A stretch of 64,000 nucleotides of DNA from Bacteroidota bacterium (GCA_023458535.1 JAEWYW010000013.1:6499-70498); one strand, 5' to 3'; positions 27,387 to 37,347 are shown, numbered from the stretch's first letter. Notes: generated by a model from the sequence alone, not told the origin. A program made the numbers and translations.

Positions 27387-27908
27387 ATGGACAAGTTAAG
27401 AAATTATGAAATAAGCTTTTCTGGTCTTAAAGACGGAAAACACAAGTTCAAATTTGAGGTTGATAAGGAGTTCTTTCAATTATTTGACACCGAACAAGAA
27501 TTTACAAATCCTAAAATAGACGTTGATGTGCTTTTAGACAAGCATTCAACATTTTTAGAGGTGGTAGTTTCAACAAAAGGTACAGTGGAATTGGTTTGTG
27601 ATATTACCAATGAAGATTTCACCTACCCTATTGAAAATGAGATTAAAGTACTGGTGAAATTTGGAGAGGAGTATGATGATAGCGAAGAAGATGTTATCAC
27701 AATTCCGATAAACTCGCATGAGTTTAATATTTCACAATTCATTTATGAAAACGTAGCGCTTTCAATTCCCATGAAGAAATTGTCGCCTAATGTAAGTGAG
27801 GAAGATTTAAAAATTCTTGAAAAATTCAGTCCGAAAATTGAAGAACAACAAGAACCAAAAAATGATCCCAGATGGGATGCTTTAAAAAGATTAAAAGATA
27901 ATAATTAA
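27387..27908 (+). CDS. DUF177 (YceD-like) protein
   Basis: A 173-residue acidic protein with the conserved middle region GTVELVCDITNEDFTYP, matching DUF177/YceD, which bears a cysteine at this position. YceD-type proteins are encoded next to rpmF across bacteria and are linked to 23S rRNA or ribosome assembly; rpmF follows here after 64 bp. The ATG at 27387 was chosen because the longer frame (from 27345) overlaps the promoter. Function is inferred from context only. Confidence 0.88.
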   Translation: MDKLRNYEISFSGLKDGKHKFKFEVDKEFFQLFDTEQEFTNPKIDVDVLLDKHSTFLEVVVSTKGTVELVCDITNEDFTYPIENEIKVLVKFGEEYDDSEEDVITIPINSHEFNISQFIYENVALSIPMKKLSPNVSEEDLKILEKFSPKIEEQQEPKNDPRWDALKRLKDNN

Positions 27909-27972
27909 TATAACAATTTAGATGAGTAGATGAAAGTCTCTCATCACTCATCAAAAATAAAAGAACAACAAA

Positions 27973-28176
27973 ATGGCACATCCTAAAAGAAGACAATCGT
28001 CTACAAGAAGAGACAAGAGAAGAACTCACTACAAAGCGGTAGCTCCTCAATTGGCTAAAGATGCTACAACTGGAGAATTACACCTTTACCATAGAGCTCA
28101 TTGGCATGAAGGAAAACTTTACTACAGAGGTAAAGTAGTATTAGAAAAAGAAGTAGAAACTACTGAAGAAAACTAA
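27973..28176 (+). CDS. rpmF: 50S ribosomal protein L32
   Basis: A 67-residue protein starting [20 protein letters not shown], the typical L32 N-terminus, followed by the L32 fold ([20 protein letters not shown]). It has no zinc-binding cysteines, so it is a C-minus version, common in Bacteroidota. It is cotranscribed with the DUF177 gene and ends before a strong terminator. Confidence 0.97.
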   Translation: MAHPKRRQSSTRRDKRRTHYKAVAPQLAKDATTGELHLYHRAHWHEGKLYYRGKVVLEKEVETTEEN

Positions 28177-28210
28177 GAGCTTTTCTTAGGAAAAACCCTT
28201 ATATTTATAC

Positions 28211-28248
28211 AAAAACCACTCGATTTTAGTTAAATCGAGTGGTTTTTT
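28211..28248 (+). terminator. Terminator after rpmF
   Basis: A perfect 16-bp stem (28211-28226 with 28232-28247) with a 5-nt loop, ending in a T run. Its 3' arm touches the -33 element of the accB promoter. Confidence 0.9.
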
Positions 28249-28278
28249 GTTGTTTTTTATGTTTTTTTGGTATCTTTG
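28246..28278 (+). promoter_or_regulatory. Promoter of accB
   Basis: TTTG (28246-28249) and TATCTTTG (28271-28278) separated by 21 bp. The accB ATG is 26 bp further on. The -33 part overlaps the rpmF terminator T-tract. Confidence 0.6.
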
Positions 28279-28304
28279 GACTCAATAAAAAACAATATAC
28301 CCCT

Positions 28305-28784
28305 ATGGATATTAAAGACATACAAAATTTGATTAAATTCGTTTCTAAAGCGGAAGTTTCTGAGGTTAAATACAAGACCAAAGATTTCGAAATTACTATT
28401 AAAACTCCACTAGGAGGAAACGAAGTTAGTTATATGCCTCAGCCAACTGTTTATCAGGCGGCTCCACAAACAGCTGCTGCTCCTGCACCAAGTAATGCAC
28501 CCGCTGCTCCTGCAACTGCTGAGACAACGGCCGACGACAGCAATCTTATCACTATTAAATCTCCAATGATTGGTACTTTCTACAGAAAACCATCTCCAGA
28601 CAAGGATGTTTTTGTAAACGTTGGTGATGAAGTATCTGTAGGAAAAGTAGTTTGTGTAATTGAAGCAATGAAGTTATTCAACCAAATTGAATCTGAAGTA
28701 AAAGGAAAAATCGTTAAGATTCTTGTTGATGACGCTACACCTGTTGAGTACGACCAACCATTATTCTTAGTAGATCCATCATAA
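28305..28784 (+). CDS. accB: Acetyl-CoA carboxylase biotin carboxyl carrier protein
   Basis: A 159-residue protein. The N-terminal helical part binds the carboxylase subunit, an Ala/Pro-rich linker spans about 47-75, and the biotinyl domain has the attachment motif EAMKLF with Lys123. It carries the carboxyl group in the first committed step of fatty-acid synthesis. A longer in-frame start at 28239 falls inside the terminator and promoter, so the ATG at 28305 was chosen. It pairs with accC 106 bp downstream. Confidence 0.96.
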   Translation: MDIKDIQNLIKFVSKAEVSEVKYKTKDFEITIKTPLGGNEVSYMPQPTVYQAAPQTAAAPAPSNAPAAPATAETTADDSNLITIKSPMIGTFYRKPSPDKDVFVNVGDEVSVGKVVCVIEAMKLFNQIESEVKGKIVKILVDDATPVEYDQPLFLVDPS

Positions 28785-28789
28785 ATTTA

Positions 28790-28822
28790 GTTAGAAGTTA
28801 GAAGTTAGAAGTTAGAAGTTAG
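28790..28822 (+). repeat. 7-bp tandem repeat between accB and accC
   Basis: The unit GTTAGAA occurs four full times in a row (28790-28817), followed by a partial fifth (GTTAG). It lies just behind the accB stop. Confidence 0.9.
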
Positions 28823-28890
28823 CATTGCTGACTTTTATGTTCCTACTCATTATCTAATTAACTAATCATCTAAATTAACTAATTAAAATT

Positions 28891-30246
28891 ATGTTCAAAA
28901 AAATATTAATAGCCAACCGTGGCGAAATTGCAATGCGTATTTTACGTACTTGTAAAGAAATGGGAATAAAAACGGTAGCCGTGTATTCTACTGCCGACAA
29001 AGACAGTTTACACGTACGTTTTGCGGATGAAGCGGTTTGTATAGGTCCTGCGATGAGTAAGGATTCTTACCTTAAAATTCCTAATATCATTGCGGCTGCG
29101 GAAATTACCAATGCAGATGCTATTCACCCAGGTTACGGTTTCTTATCAGAAAATGCCAATTTCTCAAGAATTTGTCAGCAAAATGGTATTAAATTTATCG
29201 GCGCTACCCCTGAGCAAATCGACAGAATGGGTGATAAAGCGAACGCTAAAGCTACGATGAAAGAGGCAGGCGTTCCTTGTGTTCCAGGTTCAGAAGGCTT
29301 GATCCCTGATTATGAAACTGCAGCAAAATTAGCAGAAGAAATGGGCTATCCTGTGATGATTAAAGCTACCGCAGGTGGTGGTGGAAAAGGGATGCGTGCT
29401 GTTTGGAAGGCTGAAGATTTAAAGGACGACTGGGATTCTGCAGTTCAGGAGGCTACAGCAGCTTTCGGAAACGGGGGAATGTACATGGAGAAACTTATTG
29501 TTGAACCTCGTCATATTGAGATTCAGATTGCGGGCGACCAGTTTGGTAAAGCTTGTCATTTATCTGAAAGAGATTGTTCTGTACAAAGAAGAAATCAGAA
29601 ATTAACTGAGGAAACTCCATCGCCTTTCATGACCGATGAACTGCGTGATAAAATGGGTGAAGCGGCGGTAAAAGCAGCAGAATATATAGGATATGAAGGT
29701 GTAGGAACCATAGAATTCTTAGTGGACAAAGACAGAAATTTCTATTTCATGGAAATGAATACCAGAATTCAGGTGGAGCACCCAATTACTGAGCAAGTAA
29801 TTGATTACGACTTAATTCGTGAGCAAATTTTATTAGCTGCAGGGACACCAATTTCTGGACTGAATTACTATCCAAAATTACATTCTATCGAGTGTAGAAT
29901 TAATGCTGAAGATCCATATAACGACTTCCGACCATCTCCAGGTAAAATTACAGGTTTAAATATCCCTGGAGGACATGGAATTAGAGTAGATACTCATGTA
30001 TATTCAGGTTATACCATTCCTTCCAACTACGACTCTATGATTGCAAAGTTGATTACAACAGCGCAAACCAGAGAAGAAGCTATCGCAAAAATGAAGCGTG
30101 CTTTGGAAGAGTTTTATATTGAAGGTGTAAAAACAACTATTCCTTTCCACAGACAATTAATGGAAAACGAAGATTATTTAGCTGGAAATTACACAACAAA
30201 ATTCATGGAAGATTTCGTAATGGACAGAAAGTACGAAAGCAACTAA
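28891..30246 (+). CDS. accC: Acetyl-CoA carboxylase biotin carboxylase subunit
   Basis: A 451-residue ATP-grasp enzyme that carboxylates biotin on AccB. It begins [17 protein letters not shown], has the glycine-rich ATP loop [14 protein letters not shown], the [10 protein letters not shown] region and the catalytic [14 protein letters not shown]. It is complete. It follows accB and is likely cotranscribed despite the 106-bp gap with a tandem repeat. accA is about 11 kb further on and accD is not in the window. Confidence 0.97.
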   Translation: MFKKILIANRGEIAMRILRTCKEMGIKTVAVYSTADKDSLHVRFADEAVCIGPAMSKDSYLKIPNIIAAAEITNADAIHPGYGFLSENANFSRICQQNGIKFIGATPEQIDRMGDKANAKATMKEAGVPCVPGSEGLIPDYETAAKLAEEMGYPVMIKATAGGGGKGMRAVWKAEDLKDDWDSAVQEATAAFGNGGMYMEKLIVEPRHIEIQIAGDQFGKACHLSERDCSVQRRNQKLTEETPSPFMTDELRDKMGEAAVKAAEYIGYEGVGTIEFLVDKDRNFYFMEMNTRIQVEHPITEQVIDYDLIREQILLAAGTPISGLNYYPKLHSIECRINAEDPYNDFRPSPGKITGLNIPGGHGIRVDTHVYSGYTIPSNYDSMIAKLITTAQTREEAIAKMKRALEEFYIEGVKTTIPFHRQLMENEDYLAGNYTTKFMEDFVMDRKYESN

Positions 30247-30270
30247 GAATAAATTCTTAAAACAATATTA

Positions 30271-30306
30271 AACCTCATAAGTAAACGTTAACTTATGGGG
30301 TTTTTT
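30271..30306 (+). terminator. Terminator after accC
   Basis: A 12-bp stem with one T-G wobble (30271-30282 with 30291-30302) and an 8-nt loop, followed by a T run. Confidence 0.75.
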
Positions 30307-30318
30307 AATGAGTGTTTA

Positions 30319-30347
30319 TTTGAATTTCCTATAATTGATTAACTTTG
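30319..30347 (+). promoter_or_regulatory. Promoter of rocD
   Basis: TTTG (30319-30322), a 17-bp spacer and TAACTTTG (30340-30347); the rocD start codon is 15 bp beyond. Confidence 0.65.
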
Positions 30348-30362
30348 TAAAAAACAAGATTT

Positions 30363-31613
30363 ATGTCTTCAATAGATACAGCAAAAAATTCCCAATATTT
30401 TATTGAATTAGAAGAAAAACACGGAGCCCACAACTATCACCCACTTCCTGTAGTTTTAGACAAAGGGGAAGGTGTTTTCGTTTGGGACGTGGAAGGAAAA
30501 AAGTATTATGATTTCCTTTCTGCGTATTCTGCAGTTAACCAAGGGCATTCGCATCCTGCAATTGTAAAAGCATTAACGGAACAAGCACAAAAATTAGCTT
30601 TAACATCGAGAGCATTTTACAACTCAAAGCTGGGCGAATATGAGAAGAAAATTACTTCCCTTTTTGGTTTTGATAAAGTTCTACCAATGAATTCGGGAGC
30701 TGAAGCGGTGGAAACTGCTGTAAAGTTGGCTCGTAAATGGAGTTATGAAGTAAAAGGAATTGCCGAAAATGCTGCGAAAATTATCGTTTGCGAGAATAAT
30801 TTCCATGGAAGAACCACAACAATTGTTTCTTTTTCTAACGATCCAGATGCCAATCAAAATTATGGACCATTTACGCCTGGATTCATCAAAATTCCTTATA
30901 ACGACCTAAATGCTTTAGAGGAAGTTCTTAAAAATGATGCGCAAAATATCGCTGCGTTTTTGGTGGAACCTATACAAGGTGAGGCTGGAGTTTACGTTCC
31001 AGATGCGGGTTTCCTGAAAGGAGCTTGTGAACTTTGTAAAAAATATAACGTTCTATTCATCGCCGATGAAGTTCAAACCGGAATTGCACGAACAGGAAAA
31101 TTAATCGCTTGTTATCACGAAGACGTTCAACCTGATATTTTGATTTTAGGAAAAGCATTATCTGGTGGAATGTACCCTGTTTCTGCCGTTTTAGCCAATG
31201 ACAACATCATGAATGTCATCAAACCTGGACAGCATGGTTCTACTTTTGGAGGAAATCCTTTGGCATGTGCGGTGGCAATGGCTGCTTTGGATGTTGTAGA
31301 GGATGAAAATTTATCTGAAAGAGCCGAAGAATTGGGGAAATTATTCCGTGCGGAAATTGAAAAACTAATTGAGAAAACAGACTTAATTACTGCCGTTCGT
31401 GGAAAAGGTTTATTAAATGCTATTCTAATTAATGACACTCCTGACAGCTCTACTGCATGGGACTTGTGTGTTGCACTAAAAGAAAACGGATTGTTGGCGA
31501 AACCTACCCATGGCAATATCATTCGTCTTGCACCACCTTTGGTAATCACAGAAGAGCAATTGTTAGATTGCGTGAGAGTTATTGAGAAAACAATATTGGA
31601 ATTTAAGAAATAA
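30363..31613 (+). CDS. rocD: Ornithine--oxo-acid aminotransferase
   Basis: A 416-residue class III PLP aminotransferase that moves the delta-amino group of ornithine to 2-oxoglutarate, giving glutamate semialdehyde. The PLP lysine is Lys264 ([13 protein letters not shown]), the cofactor aspartate is in FIADEVQTG, and [17 protein letters not shown] is the ornithine-aminotransferase form. Its stop overlaps the start of the next glycosyltransferase by one base (TAATG). Cotranscription with surface-glycan genes is therefore likely, though no metabolic link is obvious. Confidence 0.93.
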   Translation: MSSIDTAKNSQYFIELEEKHGAHNYHPLPVVLDKGEGVFVWDVEGKKYYDFLSAYSAVNQGHSHPAIVKALTEQAQKLALTSRAFYNSKLGEYEKKITSLFGFDKVLPMNSGAEAVETAVKLARKWSYEVKGIAENAAKIIVCENNFHGRTTTIVSFSNDPDANQNYGPFTPGFIKIPYNDLNALEEVLKNDAQNIAAFLVEPIQGEAGVYVPDAGFLKGACELCKKYNVLFIADEVQTGIARTGKLIACYHEDVQPDILILGKALSGGMYPVSAVLANDNIMNVIKPGQHGSTFGGNPLACAVAMAALDVVEDENLSERAEELGKLFRAEIEKLIEKTDLITAVRGKGLLNAILINDTPDSSTAWDLCVALKENGLLAKPTHGNIIRLAPPLVITEEQLLDCVRVIEKTILEFKK

Positions 31614-32386
31614 TGGGTTTATCAGTAGCATTAATCACATACAATGAAGAAGCGAATCTTAAAAAATTCCTAGATGCGGTGTATGATATTGCTACCGAAA
31701 TAGTTGTGGTCGACAGCTATTCTATAGATAGAACCTCTGAGATTTGCAATACTTATTCATCGGGAAAAATTAAATTTTTTGAGAAAAAATTTAATGGCTA
31801 CGGTGAACAAAAAAACTATGCACTAAATCTTTGCTCTGAAGATTGGGTGCTTTTTTTAGATGCAGATGAAATTCCGGACGACGAACTTAAAGAATCAATA
31901 AAAAAAATCATCAGTAATCCGAACCCGGAATTTAAAGTTTATAAAATTAAATTGAGGAATCATCTGGGAATTCACCATATCCAATACGGCGGTTGGGGAA
32001 ATGTTTTTCGAGAAAGATTATTCCAAAGGAAATTCGCAAAATATACCGATGATAAAGTTCACGAGTCGTTAGTGACCAGCGAGAAAGTGGGCTTACTAGC
32101 TGGAAATATAGACCATTACACATATAAAAACATTCACCACCACATTTCGAAGATCAATAAATACTCCGACATGATGGCTGAAAAGATGTTCGAAAAGGGG
32201 AAAAAGATCAATCATTTTAAAATTATTGCCAGTCCGATTTTTGAATTTTTAAAGGTTTTTATATTCAAACTGGGTTTTTTAGATGGTTATACAGGTTATT
32301 ACGTGGCAAAAGCCATGGCGCATTATACTTTCCTGAAATACATGAAACTTTACGAAAGGGTAACCTACGAAAAACAAAAGAATTAG
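31613..32386 (+). CDS. Family 2 glycosyltransferase, LPS core (WaaE/KdtX-like)
   Basis: A 257-residue enzyme starting [20 protein letters not shown], with VDSYSIDRTSEIC and the metal-binding DADE (FLDADEIPDDELK). The RERLFQRKFAKY and KVHESL segments are typical of WaaE-type LPS core beta-1,4-glucosyltransferases. A C-terminal hydrophobic or basic segment may attach it to the inner membrane. It overlaps rocD by 1 bp and is 1 bp before the deacetylase gene, so it is part of the plus-strand glycan block 31613-35312. Confidence 0.88.
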   Translation: MGLSVALITYNEEANLKKFLDAVYDIATEIVVVDSYSIDRTSEICNTYSSGKIKFFEKKFNGYGEQKNYALNLCSEDWVLFLDADEIPDDELKESIKKIISNPNPEFKVYKIKLRNHLGIHHIQYGGWGNVFRERLFQRKFAKYTDDKVHESLVTSEKVGLLAGNIDHYTYKNIHHHISKINKYSDMMAEKMFEKGKKINHFKIIASPIFEFLKVFIFKLGFLDGYTGYYVAKAMAHYTFLKYMKLYERVTYEKQKN

Positions 32387-32387
32387 G

Positions 32388-33149
32388 ATGATCATACCTG
32401 TTTTCCTGCTTATTCTGCTAGGTTTATTTTTATATTTTAGATTGTACCTGTATTTATTTCCAAAGAACAGATTGACGATTTTGATGTATCATAAAGTTGA
32501 GGAGATAAGCAATGATGACCTTACGGTAAGTCTTGAAAACATCAATAAGCAATTTGAATATCTACAACAAAAAGGATATCGCTCCAAATTTTTTAAGGAA
32601 ATTAAGGTATTAGAAAGAAGAAGCATCATCATCACTTTCGACGATGGATACAAGAATAATTTTATCTATCTCCCACAGTTATTGGAAAAATACAATCTTA
32701 AAGCCAGCCTTTTTATTACCACAAAATTCATTGAGGAAAATCCATCAAAATATGAAATGATGACTTTTGATGAAATGAGGTCTTTAGATCAAGAGTATTT
32801 CGAAATAGGTCTTCACAGCCACGCACACGAAAATTTTCAGAATTCTAGCATAGATTTTATTGAAAATGATTTAAAGGAAAACATGAAGGTTTTAGAGCAG
32901 GAGCTTATCCCTTTTTCTAAAGTCCTGGCATATCCGTATGGAAGATACCCAGATAAAAATCCAACAAAAAAAGATTTCTTTTCTTTGCTACAACGATTGG
33001 GGATTGAGTTTGCCGCAAGAGTTGGAAATAAAATTAATTACTTCCCCACAAGCTCGCCATATGAACTGTGTAGAATTGATGTTAAAGGAAGCGATACTTT
33101 GTTAAAATTTAAGCTAAAACTGATATTCGGAAAGCTCAAATTATTCTAA
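32388..33149 (+). CDS. Polysaccharide deacetylase family protein
   Basis: A 253-residue NodB-fold protein with an N-terminal membrane anchor (residues 2-22), then LTILMYHKVEE, the catalytic-metal motif ITFDDGYKNNF and the HSHAHENF motif with the two histidines that hold the metal. FPLPYGRYPD-type AYPYGRYPD is also present. It would remove acetyl groups from a sugar polymer or lipid-linked glycan at the envelope. It is in a tight operon with glycosyltransferases, which suggests a role in the same glycan. Confidence 0.88.
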   Translation: MIIPVFLLILLGLFLYFRLYLYLFPKNRLTILMYHKVEEISNDDLTVSLENINKQFEYLQQKGYRSKFFKEIKVLERRSIIITFDDGYKNNFIYLPQLLEKYNLKASLFITTKFIEENPSKYEMMTFDEMRSLDQEYFEIGLHSHAHENFQNSSIDFIENDLKENMKVLEQELIPFSKVLAYPYGRYPDKNPTKKDFFSLLQRLGIEFAARVGNKINYFPTSSPYELCRIDVKGSDTLLKFKLKLIFGKLKLF

Positions 33150-33165
33150 AACACAAAAAAAGATT

Positions 33166-34119
33166 ATGAAAATCTGTGTAATAAGTTTTGATTTTTGGAA
33201 TTATGATGAACATATTGTTGACGTTCTTCAACAAAAAGGTATTGACGGTCATCACATCAATATTGGTGCTTACCGGCACAAGAATGTTACCGCAAAAATC
33301 ACCAATGCATTTTCGAAAGTTTTTTTGAAAAAGAATCTTAAAAACATCAACCGGCAGGAACTCATTATAAATTCTTTAAAAAAATTAGGACATCAAGATC
33401 AAATACTCATCATCAACCCTGAAAGTATTGACCGAAAATATCACCTCGAGATAAAAAAATACACCAACAAATACATTGCGTACCTCTACGACAGCTTAGC
33501 AAGGAACCCTGCTGAACATTTGCTGGATTTATTTGATGACGTTTTTTCTTTCGATAAGCATGATGTGGAAAAACACGGTTTTAAACTCATCACCAACTAC
33601 AATTATCTTCCAGAACAACAATACAATCCGAATACAGAATATGATTTGGTATATCTGGCATCAATTGATAATAGATTAAACGTTTTAACAAAAGTTGAAG
33701 AAAAACTAAACCAACTGGGTAAATCTTATTTCTTTTATATTTCTGGAAAAAAGGCTTGGAAAAAACAGTTTTTAAAGACTAAAAAAAATAATGTGGTTTT
33801 CTCCAGAAAAAGAATTCCTCATCAAGATATTCTCAATTATTACAGCAAAGGAAAAGTAATTTTAGATTTGGTAAGAGATCAACAGGTGGGACTAAGTTTC
33901 CGAATTTTTGAGGCCATGGCTTTAAAGAAAAAAATCATCACCAACAATCCAACCATTACACAGTACAGCCTATACAACCCAAATAATATTTTGCTTCTCA
34001 ATAAAGATTGTACCAATATTACCAAAGAATTTTTTGAGACACCTTACCATGAGCTACCTCGTGAAATCTATAATGAATACACCCTTGAACATTGGGTAGA
34101 AACCGTTTTTAATTTATGA
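33166..34119 (+). CDS. CgeB-like glycosyltransferase
   Basis: This 317-residue protein has a variable N-terminal half and a C-terminal GT-B half with FSRKRIPHQDILNYYSKGKVILDLV and GLSFRIFEAMALKKKIITNN. That layout matches the CgeB/DUF3880 glycosyltransferase group (Glyco_trans_1_2). No membrane helices. It overlaps the next gene by 4 bp (ATGA) and follows the deacetylase by 16 bp. The sugar donor is not known. Confidence 0.78.
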   Translation: MKICVISFDFWNYDEHIVDVLQQKGIDGHHINIGAYRHKNVTAKITNAFSKVFLKKNLKNINRQELIINSLKKLGHQDQILIINPESIDRKYHLEIKKYTNKYIAYLYDSLARNPAEHLLDLFDDVFSFDKHDVEKHGFKLITNYNYLPEQQYNPNTEYDLVYLASIDNRLNVLTKVEEKLNQLGKSYFFYISGKKAWKKQFLKTKKNNVVFSRKRIPHQDILNYYSKGKVILDLVRDQQVGLSFRIFEAMALKKKIITNNPTITQYSLYNPNNILLLNKDCTNITKEFFETPYHELPREIYNEYTLEHWVETVFNL

Positions 34120-35312
34120 AACCAGTAAAAAATGTCTTGTTAGTCACTAAGGAATTTCAGTCGGAATTTCAAAAAAACGTGGGCGGAACAGGAGTTTTTT
34201 ATAAAAACTTTGCGGAGGCATTGGTTAAAAAAAACATAAACGTGTTGGTATTCGGTTCCAGCAAAAAACCATATCAACTGAAGCAAAATCAGCTTTCAAT
34301 TTGTTATGTTCAAGATTATTTTAAAAAATACAAGTGGGTGGAGTTTTTGCGATCCATTACAGGTAAAGTGCCTTTCTTACAACAGCTACACTTTAAAATT
34401 TACAACTGGGAAGTAGATTATCTTAATAAGGAATTACAAAAATTTATTAGAAATCAGGAGATTGATATTATAGAGACGCACGACTGGGAAGGCATAAGCA
34501 GAGCTGTCGAAAATTTAAATATTCCTTATGTAGTTCGTTGCCACGGCTCATGGTCTGTTTTACATCATTTTTTTGGATATGCAGCTTCGAAAGGAAAAAT
34601 GCATAAAGAATATGTAGCATTTAAAAACGTTGATCATTGTATCAGCATATCCAAGAGTGGAGAAAAAATGGCACAATCAATTTTTGGAGAAAAAAATTAC
34701 AAGCTTATTTACAATGGAATAGATACAAATGAATATCTACCATTGAAAAATGATATTATTCCTAAATCTATTTTTTTCCTCGGAAATATCTCATGCGAAA
34801 AGGGTGCAGATAAAGCATTAGATGTTTTTTTTGAAGTAATAAAAAAGGTACCCAATGCATCGCTACATTATATCGGAAAAAATACAAAACTCACTGAAGA
34901 ACTGATTGCGAAAGCCACCTCAACAGGCTTGAAAGAGAAAATCTTCTTTTATGGAAGAAAGGAACGTAACGAAGTTAAAAGCTTAATATCTAAAGCTGAA
35001 GTCGTTATTTTTCCTTCTCAAGGCGAGACATTTGGTCTTGCATTAGCTGAAGTAATGGCCATGCAGAAACCTATTGTTTGCAGTAATTTAGATGTCTTTA
35101 GGGAAATCGTACAACCAGATTTTAATGGTCTAATTGCCGACACAGTTGATGACTTTACTGCTAAGATAATTGAAATTTTTGATAATGAAAATTTTGCCAA
35201 TTACCTCGCGATTAATGCTAGACAAACCATTATTGAGAATTTTTCTCAGCAAAAGATGGTAGATGATAGCATTCTGTATTATCAGGACATTATTAATTAC
35301 ATCTCAGATTAA
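34116..35312 (+). CDS. Family 4 glycosyltransferase
   Basis: A 398-residue GT-B retaining enzyme. The N-terminal glycine-rich loop is GGTGVFYKNFAEALV, the mid region is LIYNGIDTNEYLPL, and the nucleotide-binding E-x7-E region lies in FPSQGETFGLALAEVMAMQKPIV. It is the last gene of the plus-strand block and its end is 3 bp from the stop of the convergent GT2 gene. No terminator is visible between the blocks. Confidence 0.92.
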   Translation: MKPVKNVLLVTKEFQSEFQKNVGGTGVFYKNFAEALVKKNINVLVFGSSKKPYQLKQNQLSICYVQDYFKKYKWVEFLRSITGKVPFLQQLHFKIYNWEVDYLNKELQKFIRNQEIDIIETHDWEGISRAVENLNIPYVVRCHGSWSVLHHFFGYAASKGKMHKEYVAFKNVDHCISISKSGEKMAQSIFGEKNYKLIYNGIDTNEYLPLKNDIIPKSIFFLGNISCEKGADKALDVFFEVIKKVPNASLHYIGKNTKLTEELIAKATSTGLKEKIFFYGRKERNEVKSLISKAEVVIFPSQGETFGLALAEVMAMQKPIVCSNLDVFREIVQPDFNGLIADTVDDFTAKIIEIFDNENFANYLAINARQTIIENFSQQKMVDDSILYYQDIINYISD

Positions 35313-35315
35313 TAA

Positions 35316-36143
35316 TTAACCTTTCTTCATTCTGAACTTGGGTAAAAATACCAAAAACAAGCTTATCATCCATTTAAAAATTCGCCAAGCGACTGGATAT
35401 TTTTTGATGTGCAAAACTTGTTGCATTCGCTTTGTTTTAAGCTCCTTAACTGCTTGAAAATCATCTATAAATAAAGAAAAATATTTTTTAAGTGTTCTTT
35501 CTCTCTCTTCAAAATAAATATGCAAATTTTCTGGTTTGGCGGATATCCCCGAAAAATCATAATAGCATATAATTTCGCCTACATGCTTGTAACTTGCACT
35601 ATACAGACAAATTACCACAATAAAAAACTCCCAGTCAGCTGAAATTTTGTAGTTTTCATTATACAAGAAATACTGATGAAATAATGATCTTTTTATAAAG
35701 GCTGCTTGATGATTGATGCCTTCGTTGTAAAAAAAGCCAAAACTCAATTTCTCAGGCGGGGTTTCAATTCTTTTGTAACCATCATCATTAAAAGAATAGG
35801 TGTTGCCATACGAAATGTCTATACCTGAATCAAAATGAGTTTTAACCTTCTCTAAGGTATTATCCTCGAAGAAAAAGTCACCACTATTCATGAAGATCAG
35901 ATATTCACCTGTGGCTTTTAGAATTCCTTTGTTCATGGCATTATAAACTCCGGAATCCCTTTCTGAAACCCAGTAATCAACCTGTGGATTTGCCTCTATC
36001 AATTCTCTGCTTCCATCGGTGCTTCCTCCATCAATAACAATATATTCAAAATCCAACCAAGTTTGCTTTTTGATGGATTCGAAAGTTTTGATAAGTCCTG
36101 TTTTATTATTATAATTTATTGTTATGATTGTTAACTTCTTCAT
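35316..36143 (-). CDS. Family 2 glycosyltransferase
   Basis: A 275-residue GT-A enzyme. It begins MKKLTIITINYNNKTGLIKT, with VIDGGSTDGSRELIE, KGILKATGEYLIFMNSGD and a C-terminal amphipathic or hydrophobic end (AWRIFKWMISLFLVFLP) that may contact the membrane. The NSGD in place of the usual DADD is typical of the WcaA/WbdB-like subgroup. It is the last gene of the minus-strand glycan block, 15 bp after a GT4 gene. Confidence 0.9.
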   Translation of the reverse strand: MKKLTIITINYNNKTGLIKTFESIKKQTWLDFEYIVIDGGSTDGSRELIEANPQVDYWVSERDSGVYNAMNKGILKATGEYLIFMNSGDFFFEDNTLEKVKTHFDSGIDISYGNTYSFNDDGYKRIETPPEKLSFGFFYNEGINHQAAFIKRSLFHQYFLYNENYKISADWEFFIVVICLYSASYKHVGEIICYYDFSGISAKPENLHIYFEERERTLKKYFSLFIDDFQAVKELKTKRMQQVLHIKKYPVAWRIFKWMISLFLVFLPKFRMKKG

Positions 36144-36158
36144 TCTGTTTCAAACTAA

Positions 36159-37286
36159 TTATTTTTGGAGAATAGCCTCCTTGTACACTTGTAAACATTT
36201 TTCGGCAGCAGCATCCCAGTCAAATTTTTTAATCTGCTCAAAACCTTTTTTGATGTACGATGCTCTTAAGTTGTGGTCTGCTAACACAGAGGAAATTTTA
36301 ATTTGCAAATCTTCCTTTGAATTGGTTTCAAAATAAATTCCAGCTTCACCTGCCACTTCCGGAAAGGAACTTGCATTGGATAAAATAATAGGACAACCAC
36401 ATGCCATAGCTTCTAATACAGGAATTCCAAAACCTTCGTATGCTGATGGAAATACAAAACATTTTGCATTTTTGTAAAATTGACCGAGTTCTTTTTCCTC
36501 AAAATATTTTTGTACAATTTGTTTTTCTAAACCTATGCTTTTTATAAAACTCACTTCCTCCTCAGAAAATTTTCCACCTCCTGCTGCAACCAAATATAAT
36601 GATTGATCACTTTTTAGAAGCTCTTCAACCGCCTCAACCAAAAGTTGAAAATTTTTATAGTTTTCTCTGGACCCTACAAATAAAATATAATTTTGGGGCA
36701 AATCAACCTTCACTTTTTCATCAATCTGAATTGAATTTCCATGATGAATCACTACAATCTTTTCAGGATTGAGCTTCGGATAAAATTTTAAAATATCTTT
36801 TTTAGTATTCTGAGATACTGCAATTATTTTTGCAGCATTTTGTATTAATAGTTTTTTGTTTTCAACAACATTAAAAGGATCGTTCACAAAATATTTTGGA
36901 TATAATTCGTGAATCATGTCATAAACCGTCAAAACAAAAGGTTTACCTTGAATTTTCTCTAAAAAATATGGATTATAATAAGTCGGTACAAATACATCAT
37001 ATCTCCTTTCTTGAAAAGCTTGTTCTACCAGTTTTTCTGTATTTTTTCTGGTTAAACTTCTGGTGCTGATTTTAAAAAAAGATAGTGTTTTATGAATTGA
37101 GCTGAAAATGCCTTTTTTTAAAAGTTGCTTATTTTCCTTCAGATAATAATTGTGAGTTATTAAAATCGGCAACAGGACATCCACATCTTTCTTTTTAGAA
37201 ATTCTCGTGAATATCTCAGTGTAATATCGTGAAATCCCTCCGTAGGTCTGTTGATTAAATATTTGTGGATCTAGTAAGATTTTCAT
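36159..37286 (-). CDS. Family 4 glycosyltransferase
   Basis: A 375-residue enzyme with GGISRYYTEIF near the N-terminus, AVSQNTKKDILKFYP, and the GT4 donor region FPSAYEGFGIPVLEAMACGCPII. This is the mannosyl/rhamnosyl-type GT4 layout. It lies between the class I methyltransferase (61 bp) and a GT2 gene (15 bp) on the minus strand. Confidence 0.92.
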   Translation of the reverse strand: MKILLDPQIFNQQTYGGISRYYTEIFTRISKKKDVDVLLPILITHNYYLKENKQLLKKGIFSSIHKTLSFFKISTRSLTRKNTEKLVEQAFQERRYDVFVPTYYNPYFLEKIQGKPFVLTVYDMIHELYPKYFVNDPFNVVENKKLLIQNAAKIIAVSQNTKKDILKFYPKLNPEKIVVIHHGNSIQIDEKVKVDLPQNYILFVGSRENYKNFQLLVEAVEELLKSDQSLYLVAAGGGKFSEEEVSFIKSIGLEKQIVQKYFEEKELGQFYKNAKCFVFPSAYEGFGIPVLEAMACGCPIILSNASSFPEVAGEAGIYFETNSKEDLQIKISSVLADHNLRASYIKKGFEQIKKFDWDAAAEKCLQVYKEAILQK

Positions 37287-37347
37287 GATTAACGTGCTTT
37301 TATTTAAAGCGTAAAGAACAGTACATAAATTGTATTAATATTCGTAT

